Below, one piece after another: positions 1 through 8,678 of a DNA stretch of 64,000 nucleotides (within the stretch, counting starts at the first letter, position 1; each line of letters starts with the position of its first letter). The notes below the pieces were generated by a model, which was given only the letters and a program-made list of their open reading frames with translations, ran no database searches and was not told the DNA's origin. The translations under genes were made by a program, and so were the position numbers. This DNA comes from Fremontodendron californicum (taxonomy: Eukaryota; Streptophyta; Magnoliopsida; Malvales; Malvaceae): positions 23,905,172-23,969,171 of the forward strand of contig JAULJL010000004.1 in NCBI GenBank assembly GCA_030761205.1, written 5' to 3'.

Positions 1-556
1 AGCTGAAGCCTCTGGTGGAGATATCCAGAGTTTTAAAATCCTTTGAAAAGATAGAAAGTCTTCGGTGGTGATAGCTGAAGCTTCTGGAGGTGATACCCAG
101 AATTGTTACATTTAAAAAAAAAAAAAATGAGCAAGACTTTGGTGGTGATAGCCGAAGCTTCTGGAGGAGATATCCAGAATTTTAAACACAGCTGAGAACA
201 AGACAGGTTAAGGCCCCGAGACCATCGTCGAGGTCATTTCCTTTCTTGCAAATCGAATTTGTTTCCTTAAGACGAATCGAGCCTTGTTTAGGCAGGGAAT
301 TCAATTTAAGGACAAATCTTCAATTTACTGTTTTAAAAAAAAAAAATTGAAAAAAAAATGAAAAAAGAGAAAAAATGAAAAAAATAGAAAATGAAAAAAG
401 AAAATAAAAAATGCAAAATGCAAAATGCAAAAATGAATGAAGAAATGAAAAAGAAAACCCCTTTCCTTTCCATGTGATTTCACTGACCGTACAAAATTAG
501 TGTTGGTTTATCTTTGCCTGATTCCTGATTCTCAGCAATAGCCAAAGAGGGGTAGC
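1..556 (+). mobile_element. 3' internal end of an Ogre-like Ty3/gypsy element (runs off left edge)
   Basis: This non-coding stretch lies directly upstream of a complete Ogre-like LTR. It ends in the purine-rich AAAGAGGGGTAGC at 544-556, immediately before the LTR's TG, which fits a polypurine tract priming plus-strand DNA synthesis. No 5-bp duplication flanks the LTR (GTAGC on the left, AACTT on the right), which fits a 3' LTR still joined to its internal region better than a solo LTR. The stretch also holds three copies of a roughly 75-bp repeat and an A-rich low-complexity tract at about 330-455. No coding potential is visible. The rest of the element would lie left of the window. Ogre assignment is an inference from the adjoining LTR. 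Confidence 0.7.
4..178 (+). repeat. Degenerate ~75-bp tandem repeat in the Ogre-like 3' region
   Basis: The motif GAAGCYTCTGGNGGNGATA followed by CCAGA begins at 4, 77 and 154. Copies two and three are preceded by GGTGGTGATAGC. The array may continue beyond the left edge. Confidence 0.75.
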
Positions 557-690
557 TGTAGACACCTAATTTTGTCCGGGCCACTAAACAGGTATGTTTT
601 CTTCCTATATTGATGTTTCCGAGTATAAAAAGACTGTTTTCATCCTGCAGGTGGTACTCTGAGACTTAGTTTAAGAGGGCGAGCACAAAA

Positions 691-776
691 AGTCAAACTT
701 GAAAAAAAGTCAACCCCGAAAAAGTCAACCCCGAAAAAGTCAACCCCATAAAGTCAACTACTGAAAAAGTCAACCC
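691..776 (-). promoter_or_regulatory. W-box-like array in Ogre-like LTR U3
   Basis: About 15-bp units of the form GAAAAAGTCAACCCC give six AGTCAA sites within 86 bp. On the minus strand each reads TTGACT, the core of the W-box bound by WRKY factors. Fewer copies occupy the same LTR position at 24071-24157, 52921-52978 and, reversed, about 41190-41250. The repetition is seen directly; a regulatory role is inference. Confidence 0.55.
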
Positions 777-1247
777 ACTTTCAAAATCAAGATTTTAAGT
801 TCAATTGAAAAATGGCGAAGGAATTTTGATAAGCCGAGTTCTACATTGAAAGATATGGAGTTCGGAAGTTGGGATTTGGAGATTCAGTAGAAAAGAAACC
901 CTAATCCGAGAAATTTGGGGAAAAGTGCTTAAACGATCAAACTGGTCGAAATTGAAGGTTCCAAATGAAAGATAAGCACTGACTACGGGTAATGGAGAAG
1001 TCACTTGCAAGAAAAACCGAAAGAAAAGTCAATCCGGGAGAAAACCGAGAATTAGAGTTTTTAGTGGATTTCGGTGAAATCGGGAAGAATCACAGAAATG
1101 GCCCGAATGGGTAAGACCAAAGCCCCCAATGGATGAGGAATGATTAAAAAGGATGGTGCAAGGCTCAGATTGAAGAAAATCTGAAAATCGGACTTGTTTT
1201 GAGCAAAACCGGGTTTCGGAGGTTAAAGGGCAAAATTGGAAAAATTC

Positions 1248-1765
1248 GGGAAAAATAGCAAATGGACTCCGAAAATTCTGAAAAATTTGTCAATCTCATT
1301 CTTAAATCATTTGAAAGAGATTGGCAAAAGAAAATCTTGATTCCGAGTTCGTTTGCAAAATGGCCAAATCCCGGGCTTCTAATGCAGTAATTCAAAAATA
1401 AATCCCGGAAAAATAGCAAATGGACTCCGAAAATTCTGAAATTTGGCAAATCTCATTTTTAAATTATTTGGAAGAGATTGGCGAAAGAAAATCTTGACTC
1501 CAAGTTCGTTTGCAAAATGGCCAAATCCCGGGCCTCCTATGCAGTAATTCAAGCCGATAAATCCCGAAAAAATACCAAATGAGCTCCAAAAATTATGAAA
1601 ACTTCCAGATCACACTTTTTAATTATTTTGAAGAGATTGGTGAAGAAAAATCTTGATTTGGAGCTCGTTTAAAAAATGGTAAAAAGTAGGGGCATAAAAG
1701 GACATTTTGGGAAGAAAAAATCCAAATAAATAGCAAACGGACTCGGATAATTTTGAAAACTTCCA
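1248..1765 (+). repeat. ~157-bp degenerate subrepeats in LTR U3 (4 copies)
   Basis: Each copy begins near AAATAGCAAATGGACTCC and runs through a GAAGAGATTGG block and a TTTGCAAAATGG-like block. Starts fall near 1250, 1411, 1569 and 1719. The LTR at 23934 has five copies, so copy number varies between LTRs. Confidence 0.7.
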
Positions 1766-2071
1766 GAACTCAATATTTTATTATTTTGGAAGCATTAAAA
1801 AAAGAAAAATTGAATTTGGAGTCCGTTTGATATTTATTTTGCATCCGGGGGGCAAAATGGTCGTTTCACCCAAGCAACCGAAAAGGGCTTCTTTGGGCCT
1901 TGCAAAAATCAGAGCTGGGCTGGAAAAGAGAAGTGCTGGCCTGCCCAAGCCCAAAGGAAGGAGGAAGCTTAGGATTTTTTCAATCAAGAGTTAAGTTAGA
2001 GATTTTCATTTTTGAGCCTAAGTCCCAATCCCACATCCCTTTGTAATGTCAAGCCAATGAGGTGCTCACCT

Positions 2072-2079
2072 TATAAATA
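2072..2079 (+). promoter_or_regulatory. TATA box of the Ogre-like LTR
   Basis: TATAAATA lies in a GC-richer context about 1.5 kb into the LTR, with a CCAAT sequence about 17 bp upstream (2054-2058). If used, transcription would start near 2100-2110, which would put the 36-bp minisatellite in the transcribed R/U5 part. Confidence 0.5.
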
Positions 2080-2174
2080 AGGAGTCTTGGCCTTTGGTTG
2101 AAATCACCCACTACCCCTTGTGAGATATTCTATACACTTGTATTAGGATTATCCGGGTGGTGAGTCATAGTGTT

Positions 2175-2390
2175 TTACTCTGAGGGTTCGTAGCTTAATC
2201 CGTTCAAAAGCTACTCTGAGGGTTTGTAGCTTAATCCGTTCAAAAGCTACTCTGAGGGTTCGTAGCTTAATCCGTTCAAAAGCTACTCTGAGGGTTCGTA
2301 GCTTAATCCGTTCAAAAGCTACTCTGAGGGTTCGTAGCTTAATCCGTTCAAAAGCTACTCTGAGGGTTTATAGCTTAATCCGTTCAAAAG
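2175..2390 (+). repeat. 36-bp minisatellite, 6 units
   Basis: Six head-to-tail 36-bp units contain CTCTGAGGGTTCGTAGC and AATCCGTTCAAAAG. They start at 2175, 2211, 2247, 2283, 2319 and 2355. Units are almost identical, differing at one or two bases (TTCG, TTTG, TTTA). The array is absent from the corresponding part of the other Ogre-like LTRs here, so it expanded within this copy or subfamily. Confidence 0.9.
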
Positions 2391-2727
2391 CTACTTGGTG
2401 AGTTTTCATTTTAAAATAATGTTTCTTGTTCTTCCTTCATTTCCTTTCTTAAGTATATTTTTCTTACATTTGTTTTTACAATAAACTCACCATGGCCAAA
2501 TGGCCTACATTATTTATTTTAAGTTGTTGTTTTTGATTCATTTTATCATATTGTTTATGCTATTTTCTTTATTTTTGATGTTTTAAATATTATGCTATTT
2601 CATGTTCTTAAGTTATATTTAATTTGGTTGCTTTGTTTGTTGCCATTTATGTCTTAGATATCATGTTTTTGCATTTTTAATTTTCTGTTTTCATGTTGTT
2701 TAAATTTGAGCATGTTTTAGAGTTAGC

Positions 2728-3055
2728 ATATTAAGTGTTTGTGAAAATGCTTGTGTGATTCTTTGCATGATTCTTGTTTTATATCTTAGTGAGCATGTTT
2801 TAGATTTGGTATATTAGGTGTTTGTGAAAATGCTTGTGTGATTTTTGTGTTATGACTTAGTTTTTCATGCTAGCATACCAAGTGTTTGTGAAAATGCCAT
2901 GCTTGTTGGAGCTTGAGGCCATTTGGCTACTCCATGTGTTTTGCATTGTGTGTTGTATTTTTGTCATGCTAGTTGTTAGGTTTTTGCATTTGCATGATAT
3001 TTGGTTGGATTTTTGAATTAAGCATGCCTTGTGTTTGTGAAAATGCCATGCATAT
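2728..3055 (+). repeat. Recurring TGTTTGTGAAAATGC motif array
   Basis: The motif occurs near 2733, 2817, 2882 and 3031, embedded in larger degenerate units that include ATGATTTG and GAGCATGTTTTAGA. The equivalent array in the LTR at 23934 has five copies (near 26341, 26425, 26499, 26650 and 26798). Confidence 0.65.
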
Positions 3056-3440
3056 CTTAGGTCTAGGTTGCATTTATTGCCATACAAGTTCATGTTAGGT
3101 CTAGGCCATATTATTTATGTCATGCATTTTCCTTATATTTAGTTTTAAATCCATGCATTTCATGCATTATGTTTGCTGCATTATTTCATGCATTTCATGT
3201 TCATACCACTTGAATAATCACTTGAGCCAATTGATGGTTCAAAGTCATGCTCTCTTGAGCACACTTGTGGAAAATTAAGTTTGTCAAGTTGATTATTCTA
3301 CCTTTGTGATTTTTTTTACTTAGCCATTTTTTATCTAACTTTCAAAAAGTCCTAGCTACTGCTTTCAAGTCATTTTATGAGTTTCAAATATTTTTACTTT
3401 AATTTTTAAATGATTTTATCAAAGACAAAAAAATGTGCTG

Positions 3441-4080
3441 GCAAAACAGTTTTTTCTCCTCCAAAAACTCGTACATCTCTGATTTTTCTGGGAATTCATC
3501 TTTGATCAGAAAATTAAGCCGATTTTTTATCGTGTAGTTTTACATGTCCTGAGTCTCCAGTAATTTTTTCAGAATTTTTGGAATTTTTAGAAATAGGGTA
3601 AAAAATCGTGGATTAAAACTGGACAGTGGAGTCAGAATTGAATTTAAAGAAAACAAAGCAGTTTTTTCTCCTCCAAAAACTCGTACATCTCTGATTTTTC
3701 TGGGAATTCATTTTTGATCAGCAAATTAAGCCGATTTTTTATCGTGTAGTTTTACATGTCCTGAGTCTCCAGTAATTTTTTCAGAAGTTTTGGAATTTTT
3801 AAAAATAGGGTAAAAAATCGTGGATTAAAACTGGACAGTGGAGTCAGAATTGAATTTAAAGAAAAACAAAGCAGTTTTTTTTCTCCTCCAAAAACTCATG
3901 TATCTCTGATTTTTCTGGGAATTCATCTTTGATTCGAAAATTAAGCCGATTTTTTCTCGTATAGTTTTACATGTCCTGAGTCTCCAGTATTTGTTTCAGA
4001 ATTTTTGGAATTTTTAAAAATAGGGTAAAAAATCGTGGATTAAAACTGGACAGTGGAGTCAGAATTGAATTTAAAGAGAA
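3441..4080 (+). repeat. ~213-bp triplication inside the LTR
   Basis: Three consecutive near-identical blocks start GCAAAACAG or ACAAAGCAG at about 3441, 3653 and 3866. Each contains AAACTCGTACATCTCTG-like sequence (AAACTCATGTATCTCTG in the third) and ends near GTCAGAATTGAATTTAAAG. The other Ogre-like LTRs have this block once (for example about 27250-27460). Confidence 0.9.
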
Positions 4081-4963
4081 ACCATTTTTCTGTTTTGGTT
4101 AATTTACTTAGAGTGGGCTGATTAGGATGGTTAGCTACTGACTTAGGGTAGTTTCTAAGCCTTTTTAAACTCTAAAAATGGTTTTTCAAGTCTCGGGTTA
4201 AGGGTAGTCAAGTCCGGATTTTTAAACTTAGGAAATTAGAGCCATTTAAAAAAATTTTAGCCCAGTTTTTATTCAAGCTTCTCAAAATTGTTTTCAAACA
4301 ATCACAAAGTATTTTGGTTTTAGAATATTTAATTTGACATATTTTCCTAAGGTAGCCGGATATCTTTTTAGATATACGAATTTCCTTAATAAAAGGAAAA
4401 AAATACATTTCATGCATTGCATTTTTATTTTCATGCATATTATATGATAGTATTATTTTATTCCATGTCATTTAAATTATATGCCATACCATTGATATTT
4501 GTCATGTCATTTAGGTTGCATTATATTATTTAGACTGTACTATGTCATTTTATTTATGTCATGCATATACATATTCATTTCTTTTAAATGTTTCCAAAAA
4601 AAGATAATGGTTTTCAATAAAAAAAATATAAAGATATTCCCGAGTTAAAATAATTCATGAGTTCTCTACCGGGTTTGCTGGAGGGAATATCATCAATTAT
4701 CATTAATAAAGGAATATCTTTCTTTCAAAAAAGAGAAGGATTCGGAAAGTTTTCCAAAACTAATAAAAATTTCTATATTTTGCCACGTTTGTTGGGGAAT
4801 ATAGGAAAATTTTGAATTTATAAATTCCGGATCATTTTCAATAAAAAAATGGAATTATTTTTCTTTAAATTGGGAATTAACTTGAAATACTAAATTTAAA
4901 ACCAACTTTTTACCGAGACTTGAGATAACACACGATTAATAAGGTACCGATTTATACGGGCGT

Positions 4964-4989
4964 TGTGGGGGTGCTAATCCTTCCCCACA
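4964..4989 (+). promoter_or_regulatory. Conserved hairpin near the 3' end of the Ogre-like LTR
   Basis: TGTGGGG (4964-4970), a 12-base loop and CCCCACA (4983-4989) form a perfect 7-bp stem. It sits in the best conserved block of all Ogre-like LTRs here. The same hairpin at 62027-62052 is perfect, and most other copies change the right arm in ways that keep G-U pairing in RNA. Its function is unknown. Confidence 0.5.
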
Positions 4990-5771
4990 CGTAACCGACT
5001 CCCGAACCCGTTTCTTTGATTTCTCTGGTTTTAACGCAGACTTGAAATTGGTTTTAAAAATATTTTAATTAATTTTTAAAATATTTTTATAAAACCGGTT
5101 TTAATAGGTGGCCGATCACACCTAGCTAAAAAAGATTGGTGGCGACTCCATGTCTTTTTTAAGGTCATTTTCAAAACCTTCATTTTTCTAGAGGAATTAA
5201 GTCGACTTTTCCTCGTTTTTTTTTAAATGTCACGCTTAACGAATAATAAAGTCTTGCGATGAGACTCGTCGTTATTTTTTAGGTTGCGACAAACTTCATT
5301 GGAAGTAAGAGAATCATCTGAAGTTACAAGATAAGGTGGCAAAAGTTGCTGATATAGTAGCTGTCATGAGGGACGGATACAGCCCAATTCTGGGCATCCA
5401 ATAGCCATTGAAAGTGGAGTACAGTAGCACTATCACGGGCGGGTAGCAGCCATTGGATGGCTCAAGGTGTTTGCCTTTGCCTAGGACACTAAGTGTTAGA
5501 GTCCTACTCCAATATGGAAACTGTTTCCTAGTGGGAGTGTGGTTCCTAAAAATTAGGAGAGTTCTAGTTGGATTAGGTAATTGTTACCTAATGGGGTTGA
5601 AGCTCTTAAGAGTTAGGATAGATTTCAAACACCTTGATTCGGTTTAAGACAAATAACCTAAAAGTTAGGTAATGTCCAATTTTAAGACAACCTTCCTAAA
5701 AGTTAGAAATCTGATTAAAATTGTTTTAATTAAAGAACCGAGATTGCTAAATAATTTGATAAATCATTTAA

Positions 5772-6089
5772 GGTTGCGTTTGGGAACTTGAATTTGAAAA
5801 GATGGATTTGGATTTCAAAAATAGTGTAAATTGTGAATAAAACACATGTAAAAGTAACATTGATGATTATGTTTCAAATCCATGGATTTGTTGGATGCCT
5901 ATTTAGTGGTGAATTTTAAATACCTATAGCTATTTGTGAATTTGAAATTCATGTTTTTATACCTTTCAAAAATATAATCATATTGAGTCTTAACTAATTT
6001 ATACATAATGTATGTATTTCATTCTCACAATTTATATAGCAAATGAAATCGAAATCCAAATTTTCAAATTCATGTTCCCAAACATAACA
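5772..6089. mobile_element. Tourist/PIF-Harbinger-like MITE
   Basis: A 318-bp insertion with terminal inverted repeats: GGTTGCGTTTGGGAAC on the left, and TGTTATGTTTGGGAAC read inward from the right, continuing into TGAATTTGAAAA. It is flanked by TAA at 5769-5771 and 6090-6092, and it is absent from the homologous copia leader near 12251-12266. A 3-bp TAA/TTA duplication and short inverted repeats are the usual marks of PIF/Harbinger-derived MITEs. There is no transposase ORF. Confidence 0.8.
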
Positions 6090-7440
6090 TAAAATAATTT
6101 GATGATATTTACGCAAATAATACACAAGATCACCATGTGATATTGGCTATTCATTTTTTTAAATTCATGCTTATAATATGATTATGTATGCATGAGGATG
6201 ATTTTGGACTAGACCTTAGTATGATTAGGTTCTAGATGGTTAAAATTTTCTTTTGGTATTTTTATAAATAGGGTCTGTGAACCCTGCCTTATCTTTTCAT
6301 TTTTGGGCTGTAAATTTTCTTCTCTCCTAACTCCCCTCGAATGTAACTTGAGGTTTCTATCAAAGTAATATAATTGTTATATTCTTTATAGATTTAGATT
6401 TAGGCGTAGATTTGAATTTATTTGATTCCAAAATGTAAGGAGACATGGCGCCAAGAAGGAAAAACTAAGGAGATAACTATCGAGACTTATGAAGACCTTG
6501 TATGGTTCCCTAGGAATTTGACCAACTAGTTTCCTAATGGCTCAAGGAAACTTGAGTAGTAAAAGTCCATAATCATCCTAGTAGATTGCATGAGATAGAT
6601 TTATTTTTGAATTTATATATGTGATATATAATTGAATAAATGCTATGCATGTCAATCAACCAAGCAAAGCAATGAAACCTAATTAATGAATAAATCCCTC
6701 ATTAAAATATTGAGTCTATGTTTCGCATGATTAAGTTGCCTTTCACCATCAGAACAAGATAACTTGAGTTCCTACCGTAGTAGGCTTTTGAGACACTCAA
6801 GATCAAACTACCGCATGAGCATGTTTGAGTTACAGAATGTGGGTCTTACTCAACTAAATGTTATGTTATCCAGATGCATCAAACTTGATCGCATGACATT
6901 TACAGCCAATAGTTAGGCGAAATACATATGATGCATTTAGGCAATGAGTTATCCCCTAACTAATCTGGAGCTTCATAGAGATGCAATTGGTAAGCTAAGT
7001 TACCTACTCAATTAGTTTCATCTTGGCTTGCTGTGACGATCAGGGTCATGACTGGGATGAAAGGGGTCCTAGCTTATTAAGAAGTTTAAGAGTTTAATTT
7101 CTCGAAATAGTAGTTGAGGGCTATTATTTTGTTAAAATAATAAGAATAATCATTAGAGTATTAAAACCTGACATTAATGATTATATATTGCAAATGATTA
7201 ACTATAAAATATTTTGCTTCATAATGGATATAAACACAACATGGCTAGTAAACTATTACTGAGAAGCATACATGACGCTAATAAATTTAATAGGCCAAAC
7301 TCCATTGACTAGTTCAACAATATTAAGATTGTCTTGATATAAGAGAAACTTATCCGATAAGAGTCCGTTGCTAAGACATTTGAGGAAGTCGGGACAACCT
7401 ATCAAGTTCATATAGATGATCTTGGTCAAGCCATATTGTG

Positions 7441-7870
7441 ATGTTAGCTAGCATGGCGCCTGAACTCCAAAAGCAGCACGTGGCAATGAATGCTCAGGTT
7501 ATCATCTGAAACCTTATAAAATTGTTCGATAAGAAGAATCGCACTGATAGCTTCGACATCTCTAAGGAACTGTTCCAAATGAAGATGTCAGAAGGTAGCC
7601 TCGTGAGGCCTCATGTGTTGATAATGATAGGATGCACAACCCGACTTGAGCAGATTAGATGTGTTATGGATCATGATCAAAGCATTGACCTTATACTTTC
7701 TTATGAAGAAAGATAAAGGCAATGATAAGAGAACATGCCATCATCGTGGACAGTCACATCACTAGAGGACAAATTGCAAGCAATACATTGATATGATCAA
7801 AGGGAATAAACTTAGAGAAGCTTTGACTTCAAATATATTTTGAGATTAATTCACTTCTCTTGGTGTCTGA
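7441..7870 (+). pseudogene. gag: Ty1/copia gag fragment (unit I)
   Basis: The reading frame gives LASMAPELQKQHVAMNAQ, then after an in-frame stop LFDKKNRTDSFDISKEL, KMSEGSLVRPHVLIMIG and VMDHDQSIDLIL. This is the recognisable middle of a plant copia Gag (the UBN2/retrotran_gag region) that forms the virus-like particle. The frame carries a TGA near 7507 and stops after the EER near 7713. Neither the zinc knuckle (CX2CX4HX4C) nor the protease that should follow is found. The same gag piece with largely the same stops is at 48317-48700, so decay preceded the spread or duplication of these copies. Confidence 0.8.
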
Positions 7871-8678
7871 TACCTTGATATTGGTACTTAAATATGTTTG
7901 ACATATTGTAAGGACCAAAAGAAAGGAGTAGTGAAGATGGACCATGGGAGATGGCAACCTTGATGATATTGATCATAGCTTGCCTTCTTGATTAATGTTT
8001 TTGAAACATTATTATGATTTATTTGTAAACATTATATGTTTATTTTGGCAATCATGTGACAATTTGAGAATGATATAATTATGTTTTTGAACATATTTAT
8101 TATGCTGGCGTTGGATGCCATGCTTCGACTCATTCCTCTTAAATAAATAATTTTTTATAGAATTTGTTCTATATCGTGGTCTCTTTATTCTCAAATATGT
8201 AGCTTGAAATAGTATTTAAGAATACCAAACGACCTAGAAACTTATGGGATTCAAAAATTATTTTTGAATCCAATTCCCTTAACTTCTACAAATGTAAGAT
8301 TTAGTTGCAGCAATTTATGATTATTTAAAAGTTAAAGATCATAACTTAACTTAGTGATAATAAGCCATAATGTTAAAAAAAAAAATTATTTGGAAAGGTT
8401 CCAAACTAGAGAGGATTGCATGTTTATACCCTAAAGGTTATAAGAACAAACTCTTTTGTTTTGGCTTGCAAAAGGAGTTACATTTGGATCATTAACCTAC
8501 AAGCTAATAAAAGATTCCTACAGTTGTTAAAGTAACAACTGAGCTATACGATTGAAATTTGGGTCTCTTTGTTATCTAAATAATTTAATGACTTTGGAAA
8601 TATGATTATCATGAATATGACCAAGCATATTCTCACTAGCGCTTAAGCAATATGATTGTCTCAATGCAAGTGGGAGAT

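Larger units (their letters stand above)
557..5291 (+). mobile_element. Ogre-like LTR, complete, probably a 3' LTR
   Basis: A 4735-bp LTR that starts TGTAGACACC and ends TTGCGACA. The same termini and the same internal order recur at 23934-29152, 52787-57629 and, reversed, 36122-41384, so the ends are defined by comparison. LTRs near 5 kb and a tRNA-Arg-type primer site (seen beside the sister LTR at 62349) are established Ogre/Tat traits. In order it holds a GTCAA array, ~157-bp subrepeats, a TATA box, a 36-bp minisatellite, a repeated TGTTTGTGAAAATGC motif, a 213-bp triplication and a conserved 3' block with a hairpin. The short ORFs inside have no support as genes. Confidence 0.85.
5292..8678 (+). 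mobile_element. Internal region of a non-autonomous Ty1/copia-like element (unit I)
   Basis: This stretch is homologous, after its first 50 bases or so, to 11811-13345 plus 48317-49242, and more weakly, reversed, to the leaders at 17137-19087 and 29158-31104. It holds a long non-coding leader with TATAAATAGGG (about 6264-6274), a decayed gag segment, then about 800 bp of non-coding sequence ending in the polypurine tract AAGTGGGAGAT (8668-8678). No protease, integrase, reverse transcriptase or RNase H is recognisable, so the unit could only have moved with proteins supplied elsewhere. The left end abuts the Ogre-like LTR; the 5' LTR of this unit is not in the window. Confidence 0.75.

Noticed and set aside
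2857..3093. A 78-codon minus-strand ORF and similar short ORFs in the LTRs (for example 15320-15517 and 26893-27090)
   Set aside because: They lie in LTR sequence, lack recognisable domains, and identical pairs simply reflect duplicated LTRs.
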